DNA of 8,924 nt from Salibacteraceae bacterium (GTDB lineage: Bacteria > Bacteroidota > Bacteroidia > Flavobacteriales_G > Salibacteraceae): NCBI GenBank assembly GCA_023262195.1, contig JALRDM010000386.1:1-8924 (forward strand). The letters run 5' to 3'. This document shows, piece by piece, positions 1-5,998 of this stretch (its first letter is position 1; every line of letters begins with the position of its first letter). The position numbers were made by a program, and so were the translations under genes. The notes beneath the pieces were generated by a model. That model ran no database searches, was not told where the DNA came from, and saw nothing but the letters and a program-made list of their open reading frames with translations.

Positions 1-215
1 TATATCACCTCATGCGCTACCTTGAAGACAATGGTAAAATCGAGGAAATACAGTGTAGTAATTCGGACATTCTAAATATATACTCCAATGTGGTGGTGCA
101 AATGATACGTGATGGAGAGAAAGAATGGGAATATATGGTGCCCAGTGTGGTGGCCAAGATAATTAAAGCGAAGGGGCTATTCGGATGCAAAGACGTGCAG
201 GAGATCGCGAGTTAA
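1..215 (+). CDS. C-terminal fragment of an unidentified protein (cut by window edge)
   Basis: An open frame enters from the left edge (first full codon at base 3) and ends with TAA at 213-215, giving about 70 residues. The Met codon at base 12 lies inside the open frame, so this is most likely the end of a longer protein and not a small gene. The visible part is a soluble, probably helical end: an acidic/polar stretch, then a segment reading WEYMVPSVVAKIIK and a short Gly-Leu-Phe-Gly tail. There is no membrane segment and no Cys/His metal motif. I cannot name the family with confidence. It is convergent with ispE, with only nine bases between the two stop codons and no visible terminator in the gap. 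Its function is left open. Confidence 0.6.
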   Translation, partial: YHLMRYLEDNGKIEEIQCSNSDILNIYSNVVVQMIRDGEKEWEYMVPSVVAKIIKAKGLFGCKDVQEIAS

Positions 216-224
216 AACAGCGAT

Positions 225-1076
225 TTAGAATGTTCCGACCCAGTAAGTGTATTGCTCAAACTCCTTCGGAATGCCAGGCACAGAATCAAATAGGCCGTAA
301 ATAGCGCTACCGCTACCCGACATGGATGCATAGACAGCGCCATTCTTAATCAAGTTTTCCTTAATCGATTTAAGTATTGGATATTGAGGAAATACCGACT
401 CCTCAAAATCATTGAAAACGCATTCTTGCCAAGATTCAATAGGAAGTGATTCTAGCATCGATAAATCTAACCTTGGAGATTGTGGCTTCACACCCGCGTA
501 CGCCTCTTTGGTAGAGACTGAAATATTTGGATGAACTATGAGTATATGCCAGCCCTCTAGAGACAAAGAGATCGGCTTTTCATTGGTTCCTGTTCCAAAA
601 ACAAACTTGGCCTTGTTCTCCCAAAAAAACGGACAATCACTCCCAATTTTGGACAGCAAAACCTTAGCGTCCTCGTTCGAAATATTTAGATCATAGTAGT
701 CTTTGAGTGCTTTCAAGCAATGAGCAGCATCAGAACTTCCCGCACCTAATCCTGCGCCCATCGGTAATGTCTTTAAGAGATGAATGGAAGTTTCAGGAAG
801 TGTATACCACTCTTCCAAAAGATTAAACACCTTAATGCACAAGTTACTAGAAGGATCACCCGGAATCTTATTGCCATATTCATAATAGTGAACCTTGTCA
901 ATTGTAGTTTCTCTCCGTGGTGGTTTCGTTTTATTCTCAGATTTTCCAGCATGAACCTCGAGCGACTCATGCCAACCCACGGGAATCATAACGCTCTCAA
1001 TATTGTGGTAGCCATCTTGTCGCTTACCAGTAATACTGAGACCGATGTTGATTTTGCAGTTGGGAAAAACAATCAT
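225..1076 (-). CDS. ispE: 4-diphosphocytidyl-2-C-methyl-D-erythritol kinase
   Basis: IspE phosphorylates the 2-hydroxyl of CDP-methylerythritol with ATP in the cytoplasmic MEP (non-mevalonate) pathway to isopentenyl diphosphate. The 283-residue length is normal for the family. All three GHMP-kinase motifs are visible: the N-terminal segment CKINIGLSITGKRQDGYH (residues 7-24, with Lys8 in the place of the catalytic lysine), the Gly/Ser-rich ATP loop PMGAGLGAGSSDAA (105-118), and the C-terminal SMSGSGSAIYGLF (251-263). Asp147 in GSDCPFF matches the catalytic aspartate of E. coli IspE. The ATG at 1076 places the first motif at the usual distance from the N-terminus. No Shine-Dalgarno sequence is obvious. 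It is divergent from the thioesterase gene beginning at 1119, and its neighbours do not belong to the MEP pathway. The family assignment is secure. Confidence 0.97.
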   Translation of the reverse strand: MIVFPNCKINIGLSITGKRQDGYHNIESVMIPVGWHESLEVHAGKSENKTKPPRRETTIDKVHYYEYGNKIPGDPSSNLCIKVFNLLEEWYTLPETSIHLLKTLPMGAGLGAGSSDAAHCLKALKDYYDLNISNEDAKVLLSKIGSDCPFFWENKAKFVFGTGTNEKPISLSLEGWHILIVHPNISVSTKEAYAGVKPQSPRLDLSMLESLPIESWQECVFNDFEESVFPQYPILKSIKENLIKNGAVYASMSGSGSAIYGLFDSVPGIPKEFEQYTYWVGTF

Positions 1077-1118
1077 ATTATGCGAATATTCAATTTTCTT
1101 TGCTCAAAATTTAGACTT

Positions 1119-1556
1119 ATGGCAATATGGTTTGGTAACCCTCAACTTGAGGACGCAGTTGGAATGAAAAAAGACACGCTATTGGAAAGTCTAGGTATTG
1201 AAATTATAGAGATAACAGAGCGTAGTTTAATCGGTACTATGCCTGTGGACAAGCGCACCGTTCAACCTTATGGTATTCTTCATGGTGGTGCATCGGTTTC
1301 ACTGGCCGAAACATTGGGTAGTGTAGCCGCCCATTTATCCATAGACAGTTCCAAATATTATGCTGTTGGCATGGAAGTTAATGCCAATCATCTTAGACCA
1401 GCCACCTCAGGAAATGTGATAGGAACGGCCACTCCTGTGCATATTGGAAACAACTCCCATGTTTGGAGTATTTCGATCAAAGATGAAGATGATCGGCTGG
1501 TATGCATAAGTAGGTTAACTATGGCAATCATAAGTAAGGATAGAATTAAGCGCTAG
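1119..1556 (+). CDS. menI: Hotdog-fold acyl-CoA thioesterase, MenI/YdiI type
   Basis: This predicted 145-residue PaaI/YdiI-like hotdog thioesterase hydrolyses an acyl-CoA. The closest pattern I know is E. coli YdiI (MenI), which releases 1,4-dihydroxy-2-naphthoate from its CoA ester in menaquinone synthesis. Visible hallmarks are MPVDKRTVQPYGILHGGAS (residues 41-59) and SLAETLGS (61-68). Gln49, His55 and Glu64 match the active-site Gln, His and Glu of YdiI nearly residue for residue, and VGMEVNANHLRP (83-94) is also conserved. I chose the ATG at 1119 because it gives the family length; an upstream in-frame ATG at 1080 would add 13 residues, and anything earlier lies antisense to ispE. No menaquinone genes adjoin it, so the substrate is inferred and phenylacetyl- or other aryl-CoA remains possible. 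Family is certain, exact substrate is not. Confidence 0.88.
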   Translation: MAIWFGNPQLEDAVGMKKDTLLESLGIEIIEITERSLIGTMPVDKRTVQPYGILHGGASVSLAETLGSVAAHLSIDSSKYYAVGMEVNANHLRPATSGNVIGTATPVHIGNNSHVWSISIKDEDDRLVCISRLTMAIISKDRIKR

Positions 1557-1600
1557 TTTTTCATACAATTTTTTCTAGCATCTGCAGTTTATGACAGGTA

Positions 1601-1984
1601 GTGAGAACACTATTTATCTTCATACTGATTATGGTTGGCAGCATTACAAGATTGTCATCACAGAGTACAAAGTACGATACGCTCGACTTTTTTGATCACT
1701 CGTCATCGCTAAAATATGCGAGTATCACCATGCTTAACCATGCAATAGAGGACTCAATGATCTCATTAGATCATCGAATTCTTGTTATTCCAAAAACCAA
1801 CCATGGTTTACAATATGATATACTCTTAACTCAACGAAGGTTAGAAACAGCGATGGCATACCTATGCGCTATAAATTCAGATGATTCCACATTAATTGAC
1901 GATAACACCTTGGATATTTCCTCAAGAACTGTATCCTTTATCTGCGAGCGCTCTGATCCAAATGCCAACTATTCTTCCAAATAA
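1601..1984 (+). CDS. Small secreted protein, possibly a degenerate OmpA-like domain
   Basis: This 127-residue reading frame starts with GTG, 44 bases after the thioesterase stop. An in-frame stop at 1592 rules out an upstream start, and the next ATG (1631) would destroy the signal peptide. Residues 1-20 form a Sec signal (basic start, LFIFILIMVG core, LSS before Gln21), a typical Bacteroidota type I cleavage context. The mature part of about 107 residues resembles a short OmpA C-terminal domain by pattern only: a strand RILVIPKTN (59-67), then YDILLTQRRLETAMAYL (72-88), like the N-x-x-LS-x-RRA-x-x-V-x-x-YL helix, then SSRTVSFICE (107-116), like the NRRVEF strand. The Asp of the OmpA TD motif would be Asn67 here, while Arg80 aligns with the peptidoglycan-binding Arg. 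It may therefore have lost diaminopimelate binding. The OmpA link is inference and the gene itself is likely but unproven. Confidence 0.6.
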   Translation: MRTLFIFILIMVGSITRLSSQSTKYDTLDFFDHSSSLKYASITMLNHAIEDSMISLDHRILVIPKTNHGLQYDILLTQRRLETAMAYLCAINSDDSTLIDDNTLDISSRTVSFICERSDPNANYSSK

Positions 1985-1990
1985 AATGGT

Positions 1991-2016
1991 AAAAAAAACC
2001 GGCCTAAGCAGGCCGG
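1991..2016 (-). terminator. Intrinsic terminator of the minus-strand block
   Basis: CCGGCCT (1999-2005) and AGGCCGG (2010-2016) form a perfect 7-bp G+C-rich stem with a 4-base loop. On the plus strand the stem is preceded by eight A residues (1991-1998), so a minus-strand transcript would carry the hairpin directly followed by eight U residues, the classical Rho-independent arrangement. It lies about 180 bases beyond the stop of the response regulator gene and would end that transcript. On the plus strand there is no U tract after the stem, so it is not a good terminator for the secreted-protein gene ending at 1984. Confidence 0.85.
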
Positions 2017-2018
2017 CT

Positions 2019-2082
2019 GACGAGAATTAACTCGTCTTGCTACGGATTGAGGATTCCTTTTTCTATTACTCTGAATCCTTAA
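2019..2082 (-). other. Two further inverted repeats preceding the terminator (structured 3' UTR or small RNA)
   Basis: Two inverted repeats sit directly beside the terminator. GACGAG (2019-2024) and CTCGTC (2031-2036) form a perfect 6-bp stem with loop AATTAA. AGGATTC (2050-2056) and GAATCCT (2073-2079) form a perfect 7-bp stem with a 16-base loop, which extends by two more A-T pairs past one mismatch. With the terminator hairpin, a minus-strand RNA from about 2085 to 1991 would be almost entirely stem-loops. The rest of the gap (2083-2194) shows no open frame I would support. It could be the long 3' untranslated region of the response regulator mRNA or a separate small RNA; I see no exact promoter for the latter. 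Confidence 0.4.
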
Positions 2083-2194
2083 TTAAAACCAATGTAGACT
2101 ACTCAAGAGGACTAATAGAAATTTGAGACGAAAATGTTGTGAAACGATAAACTTTGCAGGTGAACACATCTGTTCCTCCGATGTTATGCAAGAC

Positions 2195-2899
2195 TCAAGA
2201 TGAAATCGCAGCCCTAAATGAATCCTTATAAGAATATGAAATGGGGCCTAATCGGACAAACTTTGCCCCGTATGAGGTGATGAAAGACTTATTTATCGCA
2301 TACGACTTATGAATTCGGATGAACCTGTCTGATGGCGAATTTTCAATCGATTTAATTAGACTTTGACGGCTTAGCACCACTCTTTGCTTGGTATGATATT
2401 CCACATGTATATTGTCTGCTTTCAAGTATAAAATATCGTCCAAATTGACCATCTGAGTTTTATATCCATCCTTGATATTGATCTTCTGATCATCCGATTT
2501 CACCTGCTGTTGAGAGTGCATGGTAGAAATCTCCACAGCAGAAAACAAATCTTCTTCATTAAAAGGCTTAATCACGTATGCCCCTGGTCGAGATAGCTTA
2601 GCCTCCTGCACCGTCTGCTTATCTGCATAAGATGTTAAGAATATATATGGTATGTCCCTAGCGGCTATTTGCTCTCCCAATTTGATTCCTTCCATCCCAC
2701 CTTCAAGGTTAATATCCAATACAGCAAAGTTGAACTTACCATTGCTGATATACTCTTCTGCTTTAGACAGATTATGAGCAACACCAATTACCTGATGCCC
2801 GAAGTCTTCAAGCATTACCTTGACCATTTCGGCAATAATGCTCTCATCCTCAATTACAAGTACCTTGAGGGGAACAACTGAAATAGGTTTATTATTCAT
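2195..2899 (-). CDS. LytTR-family two-component response regulator
   Basis: This 234-residue cytoplasmic response regulator has a receiver domain (about 11-125) and a LytTR DNA-binding domain (about 139-232). Receiver residues are all present: the acidic pair Glu17-Asp18, phospho-acceptor Asp62 in AVLDINL, Thr89 in FLTSYA and Lys111 in VIKPF. The C-terminal part shows the LytTR pattern ILYLKADNIHVEYHT (156-170), a Leu-Ser-Arg-Gln-Ser segment near 176-180 and FIRIHKSYAINKSFI (193-207), the last being the characteristic strand/helix that contacts DNA. Phosphorylation by a histidine kinase would control transcription, but no kinase gene lies beside it in the window. It starts at the ATG at 2899, 76 bases after the DUF1015 stop. 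It could be read through from the serine operon or use its own promoter; I see no exact TAnnTTTG element in that gap. Target genes cannot be inferred. Confidence 0.93.
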   Translation of the reverse strand: MNNKPISVVPLKVLVIEDESIIAEMVKVMLEDFGHQVIGVAHNLSKAEEYISNGKFNFAVLDINLEGGMEGIKLGEQIAARDIPYIFLTSYADKQTVQEAKLSRPGAYVIKPFNEEDLFSAVEISTMHSQQQVKSDDQKINIKDGYKTQMVNLDDILYLKADNIHVEYHTKQRVVLSRQSLIKSIENSPSDRFIRIHKSYAINKSFITSYGAKFVRLGPISYSYKDSFRAAISS

Positions 2900-2975
2900 A
2901 ATCTTCCTACATAAAGGTTACTCCAACTAGATTTTACCCAAAGTAGGAAAGGTAAGTTCTTTACACGTTTGACCT

Positions 2976-4226
2976 TTAGTCTAATTCGTGAACAAACAAG
3001 CCGCTTCGGAGCTTTGGTTCAAACCAAGTCACTTTAGGTGGCATGATGAGGTCCGCATCACTGATGTCAATGAGTTGCTGCATTGTTACGGGATACATAG
3101 CGAAAGCTACAGCCATTTCACCTGAGTTAACTCTTTTCTCAAGCTCACCAAGTCCTCTAATACCACCAACAAAGTCAATTCGCTTATCTCTTCTTAGATC
3201 CACGATATTTAGCATGGGCTCTAAAACCTGCTTCGATAGAATGGTAACATCCAATACACCCACAGGATCATTGTCATCATAAGTATTGTCATTGGCAACT
3301 AACTTATACCATTCACCACCCATATACATACCAATATGGTGCAGTCTTTCAGGACGATACTGGCTAGACATTGATTCGATCGAGAAACTCGACCCTAACC
3401 GATCTAAGAACTCTGATGGGGACATTCCATTTAAGTCTTTCACCACCCGGTTGTAGTCGATTATCTGCAATTGATTATCCGGAAACAATACGGCCATGAA
3501 GTAATTATATCGCTTACCATTGGTAGCCGATCCGTTGTCAGCATCACGAAATTCCTTTCCAACCAAGGCGCCTGCGGCTGTTCTATGGTGACCATCAGCC
3601 ACATAAATTGATGGTACACTTTGATCAAACATAGCTTCAATTGCTTCAATCTCTGACTTTGCCTCTACTCGCCAGAGCACATGCCTAACGCCATCATCGG
3701 CAGTAAAGTCATATTCTGGTTTATTTGATTGCTTAACCCTACTCACCAAATTATCAATACCATCAACATGTGGATATGAGAAAAAAACTGGTTCAGCATT
3801 AATTTTCCCTACTCTGACGTGATTTTTTCTATCCTCTTCTTTGTCGGGGCGTGTCAACTCATGTTTCTTTATGACGTTATCAAAATAATCGTCAATGGCA
3901 CAGCAACCAACCAAACCCGTTTGGGTTTTGCCATTCATAGTCAATTCATAAACATAGTAGCTGTCATCCCCATCTTGGTTCATAACACCAGCTGACTTCA
4001 GTGCCTCGTAGTTCTCGCGTCCTTTCAAGTAAATTTCTTTACCATAGACATCAACATCGTCACCGAAATCAATCTCGGGTTTAATTACATGATAAAAGCT
4101 GTGACTTTTTCCCGCTGCCTCATCTCTTGCCTCGTTAGCATTCAATACATCGTATGGCCTACACGCCACTTCCTTCACTTTATCAGCTACTGGCCTTACT
4201 GCTTTAAATGATTTAAAAATGCTCAT
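2976..4226 (-). CDS. DUF1015 family protein associated with serine biosynthesis
   Basis: This 416-residue soluble protein belongs to DUF1015 (PF06245). Visible hallmarks are the N-terminal FKAVRPVADKVKEVACRPYDV (in 7-27), where the family has an Arg-Pro...Pro-Tyr-Asp signature, KHELTRPDKEEDR (121-133), and the motif YVADGHHRTAAGA (208-220). No signal peptide or membrane segment is seen. The gene starts 10 bases after the serA stop, so it is almost certainly co-transcribed with serA and serC, an arrangement recurrent in Bacteroidota. The biochemical role is not established to my knowledge. The DGHHR motif resembles the nucleotide-binding motif of the ParB/sulfiredoxin superfamily, which includes the serine kinase SerK. 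A kinase or phosphotransfer role on serine or phosphoserine is therefore a reasonable inference, but no more. Family assignment is strong, function is unknown. Confidence 0.9.
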   Translation of the reverse strand: MSIFKSFKAVRPVADKVKEVACRPYDVLNANEARDEAAGKSHSFYHVIKPEIDFGDDVDVYGKEIYLKGRENYEALKSAGVMNQDGDDSYYVYELTMNGKTQTGLVGCCAIDDYFDNVIKKHELTRPDKEEDRKNHVRVGKINAEPVFFSYPHVDGIDNLVSRVKQSNKPEYDFTADDGVRHVLWRVEAKSEIEAIEAMFDQSVPSIYVADGHHRTAAGALVGKEFRDADNGSATNGKRYNYFMAVLFPDNQLQIIDYNRVVKDLNGMSPSEFLDRLGSSFSIESMSSQYRPERLHHIGMYMGGEWYKLVANDNTYDDNDPVGVLDVTILSKQVLEPMLNIVDLRRDKRIDFVGGIRGLGELEKRVNSGEMAVAFAMYPVTMQQLIDISDADLIMPPKVTWFEPKLRSGLFVHELD

Positions 4227-4236
4227 ATACCGTTCG

Positions 4237-5196
4237 TTAGTCTTTCAATATTTTAATTATTTGATCAGCCAATTCAAGGCCAATTCTATCCTGCGCTTCT
4301 ACCGTACTGCCGCCTATGTGCGGTGTCGCAATGATTCTCGGATGCTTTAACAAGTCTTCTCTTGGGGTTGGCTCATTTACAAACACATCTAGCGCAGCAG
4401 CCTTAATCCTATTGGATTCTAATCCTTTCATCAACGCGTCCTCATCGATAGATCCGCCTCGGCTGGTATTAACGATTCCAACTCCGTCTTTCATTAGTTC
4501 AATCTCCTGCGCTCCAATGACAGCATTTCCATCCGCTTGCTTAGGTACGTGAATGCTGATATAATCAGCCTGCTTTAAACAATCTTCCAAGGAAGATCGC
4601 TCAAGTTCGACACTTACCGTATTGCCGGCAATATCAAGCGGTAAAGTTTCAGAAGTGTTGCTTTCTCTATTGGTGTACATCACTTTCATTCCAGCACCTA
4701 GAGCATACTTAGCTAACTCTTTACCAATTCCGCCAAAGCCAATAATTGCCAAAGTTTTACCACGTAGCTCTGTGCCTTTGCTGTAGCTTTTCTTCAATGA
4801 CTTGAATTCAGACACACCATTCGAAGGCATTTTTCTAGCCGCATCATAGGTAAACCTTGCCATAGAAAACAAGCTTGAAAAAGCAAGCTCTGCAACGGAT
4901 TGTGAACTGGCAGATGGTGTATTTATTACATGTAAACCTTTGTCTCGTGCATATTGCACATCTATATTGTCCATACCTACTCCACCCCTACCGATGAGCT
5001 TAAGATTTGGACATTCGTCAATATGATTTTGGCGAACCTTTGTGGCGCTCCTAACAAGCACACCAACGAAATTTCCTTCATTGATACCTTGGGCTAAATT
5101 TTCCTGATCTACTTTATCCGTGACTACTTCAAAGCCGTGGCTCTCCAGTTTGGATTTTCCAGCATTGGATATACCATCATTAGCAAGAATTCTCAT
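4237..5196 (-). CDS. serA: D-3-phosphoglycerate dehydrogenase, short form without ACT domain
   Basis: SerA oxidises 3-phosphoglycerate to 3-phosphohydroxypyruvate with NAD+, the entry step of serine synthesis. The 319-residue protein is a complete D-2-hydroxyacid dehydrogenase: RSATKV (49-54) and GRGGVGMDNID (69-79) in the substrate domain, the Rossmann motif GFGGIG (153-158), and the catalytic triad Arg246 (TSRGG), Glu275 (NEP) and His293 (TPHIGGST). It ends right after the last substrate-domain helix, so the ACT and intervening domains that give serine feedback inhibition in E. coli-type enzymes are absent. Other 2-hydroxyacid dehydrogenases share these motifs, but co-location with serC makes SerA by far the best call. 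It lies 44 bases downstream of the DUF4468-like gene and 10 bases upstream of the DUF1015 gene. Confidence 0.94.
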   Translation of the reverse strand: MRILANDGISNAGKSKLESHGFEVVTDKVDQENLAQGINEGNFVGVLVRSATKVRQNHIDECPNLKLIGRGGVGMDNIDVQYARDKGLHVINTPSASSQSVAELAFSSLFSMARFTYDAARKMPSNGVSEFKSLKKSYSKGTELRGKTLAIIGFGGIGKELAKYALGAGMKVMYTNRESNTSETLPLDIAGNTVSVELERSSLEDCLKQADYISIHVPKQADGNAVIGAQEIELMKDGVGIVNTSRGGSIDEDALMKGLESNRIKAAALDVFVNEPTPREDLLKHPRIIATPHIGGSTVEAQDRIGLELADQIIKILKD

Positions 5197-5240
5197 GAGT
5201 TGAATTTTGAGCTTTTTATTTAGAACTATCGTTAATTTTT

Positions 5241-5996
5241 CTACTCGTTTTCTTGACCACCACCTCCTTTTGCAGCCTCTCTGGCTTTGGCTGCAGCTTC
5301 TTTTGCTGCTTCACGCTCAGCTTTTGCGTTCTCTTTTGCTGCTTTCTTAGCGGCCGCCTCTGCTTCCTTTTTAGCTTGCGCTGCAGCTTTTTGGGCAGCT
5401 GCTCGAGCTTCTTTTCTTGTGTCTCTCCATTCTGAAGATTCTGCTTCCTGCTCTTCCGAAAGTTCAACTTCACCCGCGACTTTCAGTTTCTCCACAATCG
5501 CATTAGCTTCCTCAGCAATTTCATTCAGCAATGAGCGCTTTTCTGCCCCTTTAAATTCTTCTAAAGCCACATCAATCATTGCCTCTTCACCATCTGGACT
5601 CGTCTGTTTGCTTTTGTAGTGGAAGTTGGTGAACGTGTAAGTGTAATCCTTCTTATCAGCATCTAGGATTAAATCATAGGTCAGAATTCGGTCTGTGTGC
5701 GTGTATCCTACACCAAACACCTTTTTTACGATGGGTTGAGACACATTCACTACCAATCCCCTGAATAGCGTATCATCCCTCTGGATGGAGTGCTTGTAAT
5801 CACTGAACTCATCCATGGCCCAATAATAAAACCGATTGATTAACTCACCTGAACCTGCCCTACTTACAGACATGGTCTCCACATCTTCTGGGAGTGTTAC
5901 AATATATTTTTTTGTTGACTTATCCGCAACAATTTGACCTGTGACGTGCACACTTGCCGCAAGCACGATGAACAGGATGGAAAATAGCTTTTTCAT
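5241..5996 (-). CDS. Secreted DUF4468-like protein with Ala/Lys/Glu-rich helical tail
   Basis: This 251-residue exported protein begins two bases after the serC stop (TAA, TT, ATG), so translation is probably coupled. Residues 1-20 are a Sec signal peptide (MKKLFSILFIVLAAS, predicted cut before Gln21). Residues about 30-130 form a compact domain with a strand pair ILTYDLILDADKKDYTYTFT (104-122, with flanks). This resembles the Bacteroidota DUF4468 (TBP-like fold) pattern in which a Tyr-rich strand ends in T-F-T-N-F. An amphipathic helix follows (150-172), then an acidic linker (176-190) and a long Ala/Lys/Glu tail (192-243) ending in four Gly and an acidic end. The tail could form a single long helix, as in TolA-like periplasmic proteins. 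There is no lipobox, so it is probably periplasmic. The domain family is a pattern-based guess; no role in serine synthesis is evident. Confidence 0.82.
   Translation of the reverse strand: MKKLFSILFIVLAASVHVTGQIVADKSTKKYIVTLPEDVETMSVSRAGSGELINRFYYWAMDEFSDYKHSIQRDDTLFRGLVVNVSQPIVKKVFGVGYTHTDRILTYDLILDADKKDYTYTFTNFHYKSKQTSPDGEEAMIDVALEEFKGAEKRSLLNEIAEEANAIVEKLKVAGEVELSEEQEAESSEWRDTRKEARAAAQKAAAQAKKEAEAAAKKAAKENAKAEREAAKEAAAKAREAAKGGGGQENE
5268..5423 (-). repeat. Low-complexity Ala/Lys/Glu coding repeat
   Basis: Codons for residues 192-243 of the DUF4468-like protein use mainly GCx, AAx and GAx, giving an imperfect short-period repeat rich in GCA/GCT-type triplets. This composition keeps several other frames open on both strands and produces apparent ORFs that are not genes. 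The stretch is a coding repeat and I see no sign of a mobile element. Confidence 0.75.
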
Positions 5997-5998
5997 AA

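Noticed and set aside
12..215. Reading the left-edge frame as a complete 67-residue gene
   Set aside because: The frame is open upstream of the ATG to the window edge and the residues before it fit the same composition, so a truncated longer protein is more likely.
1105..1113. TAAATTTTG on the minus strand as an ispE promoter
   Set aside because: It again has one base too many relative to TAnnTTTG and no suitable upstream TTG at about 20 bases; it could be real but cannot be supported.
780..1118. Upstream extension of the thioesterase reading frame to 258 residues
   Set aside because: It lies antisense to the highly conserved ispE coding region and the thioesterase family starts close to the ATG at 1119; the extra residues look like nothing known.
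2148..2156. TAAACTTTG as a possible Bacteroidota -7 promoter element on the plus strand
   Set aside because: The spacing between TA and TTTG is three bases instead of two, no convincing -33 partner is at the right distance, and only antisense sequence lies downstream.
2948..2977. Inverted repeat AAAGGT/ACCTTT near the DUF1015 stop as a terminator
   Set aside because: The arms are only six A/T-rich pairs with an 18-base loop, overlap the stop codon and have no U tract.
5216..5473. Minus-strand Lys/Gln-rich frame of 85 residues and Cys/Phe- or Ala/Ser-rich frames on the plus strand
   Set aside because: They are by-products of the low-complexity Ala/Lys/Glu codons of the DUF4468-like gene, which has a signal peptide and operon position.
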